Source: Streptomyces sp. rh34
GTDB lineage: Bacteria; Actinomycetota; Actinomycetes; Streptomycetales; Streptomycetaceae
Reading direction: 5' to 3'
Length of the DNA: 40,136 bases
NCBI RefSeq assembly: GCF_002551245.1
Contig: NZ_NTGZ01000039.1
Span: forward strand, 1 to 40,136
Below are positions 15,769-24,673 of the stretch, in pieces. Numbering within the stretch: the first letter of the stretch is position 1; every line of letters starts with the position of its first letter. A model generated the notes under the pieces. It made no database searches, was not told the DNA's origin, and saw nothing but the letters and a program-made list of their open reading frames with translations. The position numbers and the translations under genes are program-made.

Positions 15769-16309
15769 GGGTCATCTCCACGAGCTTCGCCACGGTGTTC
15801 CAGTTGCGGCTGGTGGCGGTGAGGCCCTTGACGTGGCGGGGGCGTCCCAGTGCGACCGCCAGCTTGGAGCGGCCGAGCCCGTCGGGGGCGTACAGGTACA
15901 GGCAGCGGTCGCCGAGCCGGAACTCCTCCGGCAGGAAGTCCTCCGCCTCCAGGTCCGCGAAGCGGTCCGCGTCCACGGGCCGGTCGAAGTAGGTGACGTG
16001 GAGCTGTCTGCCCTCCAGCTCGGCGGCGGGGAAAGGGCAGGCTTCGGCGACGGCGGCGAGATAGCAGGCGTCGCGGACGAGGCAGTCGACGTCGAAGCCG
16101 AACTGCCGGCGCAGGGCCTGCTCCAAAGCGGCGGCCAGCGCGTCCTCGTCGTCGCTGTCGCTCCGGAAGACGGCGTTTCCGCTCTGCAGATAGGTGGCGA
16201 TGGCGGTGTGTCCCAGTTCGGTGAGCACGGTGCGCAGTTCGGGCATGGGGACCCTCTTGCTGCCGCTCACGTTGATCCCCCGCAGCAGCGCCGCGTACAT
16301 CGTCGTCAT
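15761..16309 (-). CDS. DUF1697 domain protein
   Basis: A 182-residue DUF1697 protein. The family hallmark MYAALLRGINVSGSKRVPM is at the start, followed by AIATYLQSGNAVF and the C-terminal VKGLTATSRNWNTVAKL. The family has a known fold but no established biochemical function. The ATG at 16309 with GGTGG upstream is preferred to the GTG at 16315. First gene of a two-gene unit with the NTF2-like protein. Confidence 0.88.
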   Translation of the reverse strand: MTTMYAALLRGINVSGSKRVPMPELRTVLTELGHTAIATYLQSGNAVFRSDSDDEDALAAALEQALRRQFGFDVDCLVRDACYLAAVAEACPFPAAELEGRQLHVTYFDRPVDADRFADLEAEDFLPEEFRLGDRCLYLYAPDGLGRSKLAVALGRPRHVKGLTATSRNWNTVAKLVEMTRG

Positions 16310-16376
16310 GGCCACCCACCCTAGGCCCTCGCGCGGGCCCGACCGTGGAGCGGGGCCCGGTGCTCGCCGCCTCCCG

Positions 16377-17039
16377 TCAGTGGACCAGGCCGTTCCGGTA
16401 GGCGTAGACGACGGCCTGGACGCGGTCGCGCAGAGCGAGCTTGGTGAGGATGCGGGACACGAACGTCTTGACGGTCTCCCGGCTGATCACCAGGGCCGCG
16501 GCGATCTCGGTGTTGGACAGACCGTCGGCGATCAGGCGGAGGACCTCCAGCTCACGGGGGGTCAGCGGGGTTCCCCGGTCGGCTTCGGGCCGGGCGGGCC
16601 TGATCCGGGCGGCGTATCTGCCCACCAGCTTGCGTGTCACCTCGGGGTCCAGCAGGGCCGCGCCCGAGGCCACGGTCCGGATGCCGTGCAGCAACCGGTC
16701 CGGCGGCGCGTCCTTGAGGAGGAATCCGCTCGCTCCCGCGCGCAGTGCCTCGTAGACGTACTCGTCCAGGTTGAACGTGGTCACCACCAGGACCTTGACG
16801 GGGTGGTCCACACCGGCGCCGGCCAGGACCCTGGTGGCTCCGATGCCGTCGAGGCCGGGCATGCGCAGGTCCATCACCACGACGTCGGGCCGTACGGTGG
16901 TGGCGAGGTCGACGGCGGCCTGCCCGTCGCGGCACTCGCCGACCACCTCCATGTCGGGCTGGGCGTTGATGATCGTCACCAGTCCCGTGCGGATCAGTGC
17001 CTGGTCGTCGCAGACGACGATCCGGGTCGGGGCGGTCAC
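16377..17039 (-). CDS. NarL/LuxR-family response regulator
   Basis: A 220-residue response regulator. The receiver domain (about 1-120) has the acidic pair D11-D12, the phosphoacceptor D57 in VVVMDLRMPG, Thr in VVTTFN and the Lys of FLLKDAP. The LuxR-type helix-turn-helix (about 155-215) reads LTPRELEVLRLIADGLSNTEIA...ISRETVKTFVSRILTKL. GTG at 17039 overlaps the stop of the kinase gene (GTGA), showing a coupled pair. Target genes are unknown; the neighbouring hydrolase upstream of the kinase is a candidate. Confidence 0.94.
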   Translation of the reverse strand: MTAPTRIVVCDDQALIRTGLVTIINAQPDMEVVGECRDGQAAVDLATTVRPDVVVMDLRMPGLDGIGATRVLAGAGVDHPVKVLVVTTFNLDEYVYEALRAGASGFLLKDAPPDRLLHGIRTVASGAALLDPEVTRKLVGRYAARIRPARPEADRGTPLTPRELEVLRLIADGLSNTEIAAALVISRETVKTFVSRILTKLALRDRVQAVVYAYRNGLVH

Positions 17040-18229
17040 GGCGTACCCGCCACGGGGATGGAGGCCCGCACGACGAACCGGCCGCCCGGCTCGCGGCCCG
17101 CGGTGAATTCGCCGCCCAGGGTGTCGACCACCCGTTCCCGCAGTCCGGCCAGGCCCCGTCCGCTTCCGCCGGGCGATCTTCCCCCGGGGCCGGACGCCCG
17201 GGTGCTGATCTCCACCGCTATCTCGCTCTCGCCATGGCACACCCGGACCGAGGTGTCGACGCCGTGGGCGTACTTGAGGGCGTTCGTCAGGGCCTCGCGC
17301 ACGACCCGGTAGGCCACGAGTTCCGCGTCGCGGGCCGGCTCCGCGGCGGCGCCCTGCTCGGTGAACTCCACGGGCTGGCCCGCCCGGCGGGTCTGTTCGA
17401 CGAGGTCGCGGAGCCGGCCGGAGTGCGGGGACGTGCCCCCCGGCCCGTGGTCGGGGTCGAGGAGATCGAGCATCTGCCGCAGATCGGCGATGGCCGCGCG
17501 TCCCGTGGCGGTGACGGACGTCAGGGCCTCCTCCAGCCGGTCGGGCGCGGCGGTCAGATAGCGGGCCGCCTCGGCCTGCACCACCATCGCAGTCACATGA
17601 TGGGTCACCACGTCGTGCAGCTCACGGGCGATACGGGTGCGCTCCGCGTCCCGGGTCTCCTCCGCCACCCGGCGCCGACGCTCGGCCTGGGCGTTCCGCG
17701 CGGAACGGAGCCGCGAACCAATCCACCACACCAGGGCGCACGCCAGGTAGAACACGACGAACTCGCTCGCGGGCTCACCGGAGCCGAGCCGCGCGAGGGC
17801 GAAGGCCAGCGGGACGTAGGCGAGGGAGAGCCCCAGCGTGGTGGCGTGACGGTGCTCGTCCAGCCGCGATCCGACGCCGAGGAGGGCGAAGGCGAAGGCC
17901 GTGCCCGCCAGGGAGTGGTAGCCGCGCAGTTGGTCGACGGCGAAGCCCGCCGACACCAGGGCGAGAACGGTCGCGGGCCATCTGCGGCACACCGTCAGCG
18001 GGAGGCACTGCAGGGCGATGGCCACCGCGGCGAGCAGATCGTAGGGCCGGTCCGGCACTCCGCCGACCTGTGTGCCATGGGCGTGGAAGGCCGGCACGAA
18101 CGAGGCGGCCAGCAGCAACGGCCCAAGCACCACATACCAGTTGGTGACATCGAACCGCCGCCACCGCCCGGAGGCCCATCGATGCCGGACCTGCTCCAGC
18201 ACCCCGAACCCTCTCCCCGTATCGGTCAT
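17036..18229 (-). CDS. DesK-type sensor histidine kinase
   Basis: A 397-residue membrane histidine kinase. The N-terminal 170 residues hold about five hydrophobic segments with very short loops, so the signal is likely sensed in or near the membrane. The HisKA_3 dimerisation domain has the phosphoacceptor H205 in ERTRIARELHDVVTHH. The ATPase domain shows the N-box REALTNALKYA and the G-box GRGLAGLRERV. It forms an operon with the response regulator downstream. The cue cannot be told from sequence. Confidence 0.93.
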   Translation of the reverse strand: MTDTGRGFGVLEQVRHRWASGRWRRFDVTNWYVVLGPLLLAASFVPAFHAHGTQVGGVPDRPYDLLAAVAIALQCLPLTVCRRWPATVLALVSAGFAVDQLRGYHSLAGTAFAFALLGVGSRLDEHRHATTLGLSLAYVPLAFALARLGSGEPASEFVVFYLACALVWWIGSRLRSARNAQAERRRRVAEETRDAERTRIARELHDVVTHHVTAMVVQAEAARYLTAAPDRLEEALTSVTATGRAAIADLRQMLDLLDPDHGPGGTSPHSGRLRDLVEQTRRAGQPVEFTEQGAAAEPARDAELVAYRVVREALTNALKYAHGVDTSVRVCHGESEIAVEISTRASGPGGRSPGGSGRGLAGLRERVVDTLGGEFTAGREPGGRFVVRASIPVAGTP

Positions 18230-18238
18230 CGGGCGAGC

Positions 18239-19132
18239 CTAGTCGTTCGCGCCGCCGGCGACCCGCTGGATGGCGCCGGTGGCGAGGTCCGGGCGGTCGA
18301 CGTGGATGTAGTGGCCGCTGCCTGGGGCGATGCTGAGTTTGCTGTTGCCGGAGAGCCGGCGCCACTTCTTCTGGCCCGTGGACCACATGCGCTCCAGGGC
18401 GGGCCCGTAGTCGGGGACCTCCGCGTACTGGGACTCGTGCTGGAGGATCTCCACGGGAATCTCCCCGGCGGGCCGGACCTCGCCGTCCGCGACGACCAAC
18501 ATCTCAGGATTCTCGCCCTTGTTGATCGCGATGGCCTGGGCGCGCAACTGCGCCGGCAGGCCGGTGGCGGAGGCGGGGATCGTCCGGGAGATGCCGGCGG
18601 TCAGCGCCGGGATGGTGGCGTCGAGCAGGACGAGGCCCTTGATCCGGTCCGGGTGGTCGGGTGCGTAGCGGGCGGCGATGTGGCCGCCCAGCGAGTGTCC
18701 GGCCAGCACGACCGGCCGGTCGCCGGCCAGCCGGTCGAGCACCGAGGTGAGGAGCTTCGCACTGTCGTCCATGCTCTGGGGCCCGTCCGGCTTGTCGCTC
18801 GCGCCCTCGCCGGGACGGTCGTAGGAGCAGACCCGGAACTCCTTGCTCAAGGTCTTGCCGAGCGGGGCCATGGTCTCCAGGCCGTCTCCGCCGCCGGCCA
18901 TCAGCAGGACGAGGGGACCGTCGTGGGAGGCGTCTCCGGAGCAGGAGACGTTGACCGAACGGCCGTCGGTCCGGATCTTCTTGGTTCCGGTGAACGGGTC
19001 GCCGAGGGAGGATTCGGAGCGTGTCCCGTCCGACTCCGGCTTGTTCAACTCCTCGTAGCCGATCAGGCCGACGCCGCCCGCCGTGCAGACGACGGCGATG
19101 GCGGCGAGGGCCTTGAGAAGGGTGCGGAACAC
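18239..19132 (-). CDS. Membrane-anchored alpha/beta hydrolase
   Basis: A 297-residue alpha/beta hydrolase with an N-terminal signal anchor (VFRTLLKALAAIAVVCTAGG), so the enzyme faces the cell exterior. The nucleophile elbow is GHSLGG (S147); the oxyanion region is LLMAGGGDGLE; GSGHYIHVDRP near the C-terminus supplies the His; an acid after strand 6 is not certain. Two early cysteines (VSCSGD and RVCSYD) may form a disulfide. GGAGG lies 8 nt before the GTG at 19132, which fixes the start. It lies 9 bp upstream of the kinase gene on the same strand, so it may be the first gene of a three-gene unit with the two-component system. Substrate unknown. Confidence 0.85.
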   Translation of the reverse strand: MFRTLLKALAAIAVVCTAGGVGLIGYEELNKPESDGTRSESSLGDPFTGTKKIRTDGRSVNVSCSGDASHDGPLVLLMAGGGDGLETMAPLGKTLSKEFRVCSYDRPGEGASDKPDGPQSMDDSAKLLTSVLDRLAGDRPVVLAGHSLGGHIAARYAPDHPDRIKGLVLLDATIPALTAGISRTIPASATGLPAQLRAQAIAINKGENPEMLVVADGEVRPAGEIPVEILQHESQYAEVPDYGPALERMWSTGQKKWRRLSGNSKLSIAPGSGHYIHVDRPDLATGAIQRVAGGAND

Positions 19133-19320
19133 GAGGGAGCCTCCAGGGAACGTTTCGCGGATGCGGCCGGGGGGCGAGCCTGTGCTGTGGCGGCAGACCC
19201 TGGCGTCCCGGCTGATCAGAACGTTATGGAGGTCGCGGCCCGAAAGCGTCACCCCCCGGTGGACACCCGTGCGTAGCTCCCGTGGGGGACGGCCGCGTCG
19301 GGTCCGCCCGGGAAACGGCG

Positions 19321-19357
19321 CAGCCGCCGCGCCCCGTGGGGGAGAGCGCGGCGGCTG
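19321..19357. terminator. Hairpin, 12-bp stem
   Basis: CAGCCGCCGCGC and GCGCGGCGGCTG, 13-nt loop. Second of two tandem hairpins between the subtilase stop (19427) and the hydrolase start. Confidence 0.6.
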
Positions 19358-19370
19358 CTGTGCGCGGGGG

Positions 19371-19405
19371 CCGGGCGGCGGGGGTCGGTGACCACCGCCG
19401 CCCGG
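19371..19405 (-). terminator. Hairpin terminator of the subtilase gene, 11-bp stem
   Basis: CCGGGCGGCGG and CCGCCGCCCGG, 13-nt loop, beginning 21 bp after the subtilase stop on the minus strand. With the hairpin at 19321-19357 it makes a tandem terminator. Confidence 0.7.
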
Positions 19406-19426
19406 CGTCCGGTCGGAACCGGGGTC

Positions 19427-20629
19427 CTACTCGACGACCTTGAGGAGCTTGTTGGCCGTGCCTTCGGTGGCGTTGCTGATGGCGTCCGGGGTGGCTCCCT
19501 CGGTGAGCGCCGTGGCGACGGCCTCCGGGGTCGCGTCCTGGTTGCCCGCCAGGTAGACGGCGGCCGCACCGACGACGTGCGGGGTGGCCATGGACGTACC
19601 GGAGATGGTGTTGGTGCCGGTGTCGCTGTCGTTCCAGGTGGAGGTGATGTCCGAGCCCGGGGCGTAGATGTCCACGACCGACCCGTAGTTGGAGAACGAC
19701 GACTGCTCGTCGGCCTCCGTGGACGAGGCGACGGTGATCGCCTCGGGGACGCGGGAGGGCGAGCCCTGGCCGGCGTCGCTGGACTCGTTGCCGGCGGCCA
19801 CACCGAAGGTGATGCCCGCGGCGATGGCCTTCTGGACGGCCTCGTCGAGGGCGGGGTCGGCGCCGCCGCCGAGGCTCATGTTGGCGACGGACGGGCCCTT
19901 GGCGTTGGCGGCGACCCAGTCGATCCCGGCGATGACCTGCTCGGTGGTGCCGGAGCCGTTGTCGTCCAGGACGCGGACGGCCACGATGTTCGCCTTCTTG
20001 GCGACGCCGTGCGCGGCCCCGGCTATGGTGCCCGCCACGTGGGTGCCGTGCCCGTTGCCGTCGTCGGCGTCGTCGTCGTTGTCGACGGCGTCGAAGCCGG
20101 AGGTGGCCCGGCCCTCGAAGTCCTCGTGGGTGACGCGGACACCGGTGTCGATGACGTACGCGGTGACGCCCTCGCCGCCGGCGTCCGGGTAGGTGTACGC
20201 GTTGTCGCCCGCGGTCTCGGTCTGGTCGATCCGGTCCAGACCCCACGACGGCGGGTTGTCCTGGGTGGCGTCGATGCTGAACTTCTTGTTCTGCACCACC
20301 TTGGCGACGGCCGGGTCGGCGGCGAGGCGCTTGGCCTCGGTCTCCGAAAGGCCGCTGGCGGAGAAGCCGTTGATGCTGGAGGAGTAGGTGCGCTTGAGCT
20401 TGCCGCCGTACTCCTTCGCGAGCTCGGACTTGTCGGCCTTCTTCTCGTCCAGCATCACGATGTAGCTGCCGGACACCGCGGTCGCGGCGTCCGCGCCGTA
20501 GACCGTGCCCATGGGAGCCGGTGCGGCTCCGGCGAACGAGGTACCGAGAAGGGTGACTCCTGCGGCGGCCGCCACGGCGGTGATCGCGGCGGTGAGCTTG
20601 GTGCGACGGGTGCGCTGGTGCTTGGCCAT
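19427..20629 (-). CDS. Secreted subtilisin-like serine protease (S8 family)
   Basis: A 400-residue pre-pro-protease. A Sec-type signal peptide with an Arg/Lys-rich start and cleavage near SFAGA-AP (residue 36) is followed by an I9-type propeptide (SYIVMLDEKK...GFSASGLSETEA). The catalytic domain runs from about 125 to the end, with Asp161 (AYVIDTGV), His194 (NGHGTHVAG), oxyanion Asn281 (AAGN) and Ser346 (SGTSMATPH). It would be exported, self-cleave and degrade extracellular protein. The Asp-rich loop DNDDDADDGN just before the His is a likely calcium or surface loop. ATG at 20629 with GAGGAG upstream sets the start. It has its own promoter candidate and tandem terminators. Confidence 0.94.
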   Translation of the reverse strand: MAKHQRTRRTKLTAAITAVAAAAGVTLLGTSFAGAAPAPMGTVYGADAATAVSGSYIVMLDEKKADKSELAKEYGGKLKRTYSSSINGFSASGLSETEAKRLAADPAVAKVVQNKKFSIDATQDNPPSWGLDRIDQTETAGDNAYTYPDAGGEGVTAYVIDTGVRVTHEDFEGRATSGFDAVDNDDDADDGNGHGTHVAGTIAGAAHGVAKKANIVAVRVLDDNGSGTTEQVIAGIDWVAANAKGPSVANMSLGGGADPALDEAVQKAIAAGITFGVAAGNESSDAGQGSPSRVPEAITVASSTEADEQSSFSNYGSVVDIYAPGSDITSTWNDSDTGTNTISGTSMATPHVVGAAAVYLAGNQDATPEAVATALTEGATPDAISNATEGTANKLLKVVE

Positions 20630-20703
20630 GAAGAGGGGTCTCCTCGTCAAACTCTGTGGGGGGATTGGCCCTCGGCCGGAAGATCTCCGGGGGCTGGCTC
20701 GAA

Positions 20704-20732
20704 ACCCTGACCGATTGACGAGCACAGATCAA
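20704..20732 (-). promoter_or_regulatory. Candidate sigma70-type promoter of the subtilase gene
   Basis: On the minus strand TTGATC (20732-20727), 17-bp spacer, CAGGGT (20709-20704). This would give a 5' leader of about 65-70 nt. Other hexamer pairs exist in this less GC-rich stretch, so confidence is limited. Confidence 0.35.
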
Positions 20733-20976
20733 GACCTTCATGAGGGTGTGACTTGCTCAACAAGGTTGCGTAATAAGAAATCGGCCATGGCTGGTCATCA
20801 CGGCCGGGGGCAGCCGACGGGCGTCCGGCCCACCCCGATCGAGCGGTGTCGAGCCGCCCCGCGAGGGCACACCGCCTCGCATATCCCCTGCTCAGAGCCG
20901 TACTCGAAGAGTCGGACGCCATCCGCCCGGCCATCGCCGGGCCCTCCGTGTGGCCTGTGGGGCGGGAGTGACCACG

Positions 20977-21024
20977 CGTGAAGACCCGTGAAGGTCCGTG
21001 AAGGTGTGCGCGAGGGGGGTGAAC
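20977..21024. repeat. Three CGTGAAG direct repeats at exact 10-bp spacing plus GGTGAAC
   Basis: CGTGAAG occurs at 20977, 20987 and 20997, followed by GGTGAAC at 21018-21024. One-helical-turn spacing suggests a cooperative binding array. On the minus strand the units read CTTCACG/GTTCACC, similar to the core of Streptomyces PHO-box direct repeats, though those are spaced 11 bp. The region 20630-21195 holds no convincing gene; besides this it has the subtilase promoter and a terminator hairpin. Confidence 0.45.
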
Positions 21025-21116
21025 GCGCGGCCCCTGGTGTGAAATCGCGAGGGCGTGCGTGCAGATGCGCCGACCGGACCCGCCGCTACAGAGGCTTCGC
21101 CGAGCCGCAACACGGA

Positions 21117-21162
21117 CGTCCCGCCCCGGGAAACCGCTGGGCGCGGCACACGGGGCGGGACG
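21117..21162 (-). terminator. Hairpin terminator of the glycosyltransferase gene
   Basis: CGTCCCGCCCCG (21117-21128) and CGGGGCGGGACG (21151-21162) form a perfect 12-bp stem with a 22-nt loop, 33 bp after the stop codon on the minus strand. Confidence 0.65.
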
Positions 21163-21195
21163 GAGAACGTCCGGATAACAGTCAGGCGATTCCGC

Positions 21196-22395
21196 TCAGC
21201 GCGACAGTTCGGCCTCGATGAGGTCGGCGGCCCGCGGGGTGCCGCCCTCCCGTGCCATCTGCTCACTCAGCTGTCGGCACCGGGCGGCCACTTCGGGGTC
21301 GCCCACCAGGGCGAGCACGGCCTCACGCAGCCTCGCGGCGTCGGCCTCCTCCATCGGGAGGTGCCGGGCCACGCCCAGCGACTGGAGCATGTCCGCGTTG
21401 CCGAACTGGTCGACGGCCTTGGGGACGGCGACCATCGGGGTGCCGGTGGCGAGTCCCTCCTGGCTCCCGCCCGCGCCGGCGTGGGTGATGAAGGCGTCGG
21501 CCTGCTTGAGGACGGCCAGTTGCGGTACCCAGGTGCGCACCTCCACATGGCCCGGTACGTCTCCGAGTTCGGCGGGATCGACGTGCGCGCCGATCTGGAG
21601 CACCACGTGCCAGCCGGGCAGGTCGCGAAAGGCTTCGACGCACTCCCGGTAGAAGGCGGGCTGCTTGGTGAAGGAGGAGCCCAGCGACACCAGGAGCACC
21701 TTCTCCGCGCCGGCCGGCCGGGTCCACTCCCCCTGGTCCGCGCGGTCGCCCTGACAGGCCCCGACGAAGGTGTACATCTCGCGGTTCACCCGGTCCGCGT
21801 TCGGCTGGAGCGCCTCGGGGATCAGGACGAGACCGAGGCGCGGGCGGGCGACGAAGTCGTCGCTGGAGACATGGCCGAGGCCGTTCTCGGCGAGCCAGCC
21901 GTCGAAGCGCGCGTAGTACGCCTTGCCGCGCTCGGTCTGCTTCAGGCCGGCGGTCATCGGCTCACCGACCTCCTCCTCGTACCCCTCCCAGGGGACCAGG
22001 TTGGGCCAGAGGGAGACAGCGGGGACGCCCCAGCGGTGGGCGAGGACCCGGGCGGGATAGGAGGTGATGTCGTGCAGGACGAGGTCGGGCTCGTCGCCCG
22101 CGAAGGCCTCGGCGAGCTGCGGGAGCGCCTGGAGCGCGTCGTCGAGGAAGGGTTCGATGTTGTCGATCAGCTCGGTGCCCCAGGCATCGGGGTCGTCGTC
22201 GGTCGGCAGGGTCGAGGTGTAGATCACCGGCCGGGCGCCGGTGGCGGCGACCTTCTCGGCGAAGGAGGCCGGGATGGCGTAACTGACGCGGTGTCCACGG
22301 TCGACGAGTTCGCGGATGACGTCGAGGCTCGGGTTCACATGTCCGTGAGCGGCGATGGAGAACATGGCGATGTGGGCACGCGGGGATTCCGTCAT
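21196..22395 (-). CDS. Macrolide-family glycosyltransferase (MGT/OleD type)
   Basis: A 399-residue GT1 (GT-B fold) glycosyltransferase. The N-terminal acceptor domain starts [20 protein letters not shown], whose His is the usual catalytic base. The C-terminal donor domain has [16 protein letters not shown] and the UDP-sugar motif WVPQLAVL...[19 protein letters not shown]...DQFGNA. Homologues such as OleD and S. lividans Mgt glucosylate macrolides and other phenolic or alcoholic acceptors and can give resistance; acceptor range is not readable from sequence. The ATG at 22395 follows a GGTGGGCGG stretch. A perfect 14-bp palindrome lies 20-33 bp upstream, between this gene and the ABC binding-protein gene, suggesting separate, repressor-controlled expression. 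Confidence 0.9.
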   Translation of the reverse strand: MTESPRAHIAMFSIAAHGHVNPSLDVIRELVDRGHRVSYAIPASFAEKVAATGARPVIYTSTLPTDDDPDAWGTELIDNIEPFLDDALQALPQLAEAFAGDEPDLVLHDITSYPARVLAHRWGVPAVSLWPNLVPWEGYEEEVGEPMTAGLKQTERGKAYYARFDGWLAENGLGHVSSDDFVARPRLGLVLIPEALQPNADRVNREMYTFVGACQGDRADQGEWTRPAGAEKVLLVSLGSSFTKQPAFYRECVEAFRDLPGWHVVLQIGAHVDPAELGDVPGHVEVRTWVPQLAVLKQADAFITHAGAGGSQEGLATGTPMVAVPKAVDQFGNADMLQSLGVARHLPMEEADAARLREAVLALVGDPEVAARCRQLSEQMAREGGTPRAADLIEAELSR

Positions 22396-22414
22396 GCCGC
22401 CCACCGTAGACGAG

Positions 22415-22428
22415 ACGAGACGTCTCGT
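22415..22428. promoter_or_regulatory. Perfect palindrome (operator-like) before the glycosyltransferase
   Basis: ACGAGACGTCTCGT is fully self-complementary and lies 20-33 bp before the start codon, within the 56-bp gap to the preceding gene. An extra GACG precedes it, giving a partial second site. TetR-family operators often look like this; no TetR gene is in the window. Confidence 0.55.
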
Positions 22429-22451
22429 GCAATCTGTTTTCCGGGCCGGGG

Positions 22452-23750
22452 TCAGCGCTGGTAGCGGGCCAGCACCCGGTTTCCGTCGTCCACCAGCCGT
22501 TTCCGCAGCTCGCCGGTGTCGATCGCGCCGCTGTAGTACTCCTGGAGCGCGGGGGTCGCCACCTTGTCCTTCCACTCCGGGTAGCCGCGCACCGACTGGG
22601 CGGGCGCCGGCCGCAGCCCCTGCGCGAGCGCGGTGCCGACGGCCCAGCCGTGCTCGCTCTCACGCAGCGACGGGTCGGCCAGGGCCTCCGTTCCGGTGGG
22701 CAGCATCCAGTCGCCCCGGGCGAGGCGCACCATGTTGACGGGGCGCAGCAGGAAGTCGATGAACGCGACGGCCTCCTTCTTGTGCGGGCTCTCCTCGGCG
22801 ACCGACAGCGTCTGCGGGCTCACGCCCTGGACCGCGCCGCCCGCGCCCGCGGGCATCGGCAGAACCGTCCAGTCGAACCCCTCGGGGGCCTGCTGGATGA
22901 TCTGCTGGCGGTAGGAGAAGCCGAGCGGGAGCATCGCGTACTTGCCGCCGAAGAACCCGGGCAGCGCGTCCGACCCGCCCATCCCCAGCGCGCTGCGGGC
23001 CGCGCTGCCGTCGGTGTTGACCTGGTCGCGGATGGTGCCGGTCACCACGCCGTCGCCCCGCTCGAAGCGCAGGACCGCCTTGCCGTCGTCATCGCGGTGG
23101 AAGAGCTGTCCGCCGCCGGAAAGGCCCAGGTTGAGGGTGACGGAGACCGGCTCCTTGAGCGGCCAGGCGATCCCGTACCGCCCCTCGCCCGTCAGCCTGT
23201 CGGTGACCCGCCGGAACTCCTCCCAGCTCCAGGGGTGCTCCGGGGTCGGGACGCGCGCGCCCGAGGCCTTCAGCAGCTTCGTGTTGGCGATCAGGACCCG
23301 GGGCTCCTGGAGGAAGGGCACCCCGTGGACGCCCTCGCCGAACGTGGTGGTACGCCAGGACTGATCGGGGATGTCGGCCTTGAGCCGGTCGGGGAGGAAG
23401 GGGCGCAGGTCGGCGAGGTAGCCCCCGTAGGCGAAGTCGGCCAGGTCGTCGGAGGCGTCGTGGATGACGTCGGGGGCCTCGCCGCCCTCGAAGGAGGTGA
23501 GCAGCTGGTCGTGGACGCTGTCCCAGCTGCCCTGGACGTAGTCCACCTGGACATCGGGGTGGGCCGCGTTCCACTCCTTCACCAGTTGCCTGTTGGCGTC
23601 GACGGACTCCTTCTGCCAGGCCAGCGACTGGAACCGGAGCCGGATCGTGCCGTCCGCGTCCCGCCCGTCGTCGCCGTCGCCGGAGCAACCGGTGAGCAGG
23701 AGGGCCAGTACGGCGACGGCGGTCGCCGCCCGCCGGAGCGCGGGGCGCAT
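22452..23750 (-). CDS. Sugar ABC transporter substrate-binding lipoprotein
   Basis: A 432-residue family-1 extracellular solute-binding protein. The signal peptide ends in the lipobox LLTGC (Cys22). The family core includes [38 protein letters not shown] and [19 protein letters not shown]. The late segment [18 protein letters not shown] is typical of CUT1 sugar-binding proteins. Its ATG overlaps the stop of the second permease (ATGA). It is last in a permease-permease-binding-protein order. Sugar identity cannot be told; there is no glycosidase or LacI regulator alongside. Confidence 0.9.
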   Translation of the reverse strand: MRPALRRAATAVAVLALLLTGCSGDGDDGRDADGTIRLRFQSLAWQKESVDANRQLVKEWNAAHPDVQVDYVQGSWDSVHDQLLTSFEGGEAPDVIHDASDDLADFAYGGYLADLRPFLPDRLKADIPDQSWRTTTFGEGVHGVPFLQEPRVLIANTKLLKASGARVPTPEHPWSWEEFRRVTDRLTGEGRYGIAWPLKEPVSVTLNLGLSGGGQLFHRDDDGKAVLRFERGDGVVTGTIRDQVNTDGSAARSALGMGGSDALPGFFGGKYAMLPLGFSYRQQIIQQAPEGFDWTVLPMPAGAGGAVQGVSPQTLSVAEESPHKKEAVAFIDFLLRPVNMVRLARGDWMLPTGTEALADPSLRESEHGWAVGTALAQGLRPAPAQSVRGYPEWKDKVATPALQEYYSGAIDTGELRKRLVDDGNRVLARYQR

Positions 23751-24664
23751 CAGTTCTTCACCGCCCCGGCCGTCATCCCGCCGGTGATCCGTCGCTGGAT
23801 GAGGGCGAAGAGGACGAGGGAGGGCAGCGTGGCGAGGAACGCGGCCGCGGCGAGCGGCCCGAGGTCGGCCACGCCCTCCGCACCGAGGAAGTGGGTGAGG
23901 ACGACCGGCAAGGTCTGCTTCTCCGGGGTCTTGAGCAGGACGAGCGCGAAGAAGAACTCGTTCCATGCGGTGATGAACGCGAACAGCGCGGTGGCGACGA
24001 TCCCGGGGGCGAGCAGCGGCGCGACGACCGAGACGAGCGTCCGCACCCGGCCCGCCCCGTCGACGGCGGCGGCCTCCTCCAGCTCGGTCGGCACGGCCCG
24101 TACGTAGCCGGCGAGCATCCACAGCGCGAAGGGCAGCGACCAGACGACGTAGACCATGATCAGCCCCCACAGGGTGTTGATCAGATGCAGGTTCTTCAGG
24201 ATCAGGAAGAGCGGGATGATCACCAGGACGAACGGGAACGCCTGGCTGACCACCACCCAGCCGGTCGCGGCGGTGGCGAGGCGGCCCCGGTGGCGGGCCA
24301 TCACATAGGCCATCGGGGTGGCGATCACGACGGCGATCACGGCCGCACCGAGGGCGGCGATCAGGGAGTTGGCCGCGGCCTGGAGCAGCGGCTGCTCGTC
24401 GAAGGCCTGCCGGAAGTTGTCCAGGGTGGGCTGCTCGGGGATCCAGGTGGGGTGCAGCGAGCCCAGTTCGCGGGCGGGCTTGAAGGCGGTCGAGACCAGC
24501 CACACGAACGGGAACGCGAGGAAGACCAGGTACGCCAGGAGAGCCAGGTACTGAGCGGCCCGCGCGGGCCCGCTGGTGCGCAGCCCCGTCGATTCACGCT
24601 CCGCCGCCCCTCGCCTCGTCACTCCCCTCCCCACCGGTCCGTGCTTCATCGGTCCTCGCTTCAT
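23750..24664 (-). CDS. Carbohydrate ABC transporter permease (MalG type)
   Basis: A 304-residue CUT1 permease with six membrane segments from about residue 35. The EAA loop is visible as ELEEAAAVDGAGRVRTLVSVVAPLLAPGI. The C-terminus LIQRRITGGMTAGAVKN is typical of MalG-like subunits. The ATG at 24664 overlaps the stop of the first permease (ATGA) and has GGGGAGG upstream; an in-frame ATG at 24649 is created by a 15-bp tandem duplication. The N-terminal 30 residues are basic and Gly/Arg-rich. Confidence 0.92.
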   Translation of the reverse strand: MKRGPMKHGPVGRGVTRRGAAERESTGLRTSGPARAAQYLALLAYLVFLAFPFVWLVSTAFKPARELGSLHPTWIPEQPTLDNFRQAFDEQPLLQAAANSLIAALGAAVIAVVIATPMAYVMARHRGRLATAATGWVVVSQAFPFVLVIIPLFLILKNLHLINTLWGLIMVYVVWSLPFALWMLAGYVRAVPTELEEAAAVDGAGRVRTLVSVVAPLLAPGIVATALFAFITAWNEFFFALVLLKTPEKQTLPVVLTHFLGAEGVADLGPLAAAAFLATLPSLVLFALIQRRITGGMTAGAVKN

Positions 24665-24673
24665 CGGTCCTCG
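24644..24673. repeat. Perfect 15-bp tandem duplication across a start codon
   Basis: Unit cttcatcggtcctcg occurs twice back to back (24644-24658 and 24659-24673). On the minus strand it repeats the GACCG-ATG-AAG start context of the second permease gene, and a diverged third unit follows (24634 region). Confidence 0.85.

Noticed and set aside
16997..19276. A 759-codon plus-strand frame opposite the two-component genes and hydrolase
   Set aside because: Shadow frame of three well-supported minus-strand genes; no motif and Gly/Arg/Asp-skewed composition.
23751..24503. Upstream extension of the sugar-binding lipoprotein frame
   Set aside because: It overlaps the permease gene and would bury the lipoprotein signal peptide; the ATG at 23750 with ATGA overlap is clear.
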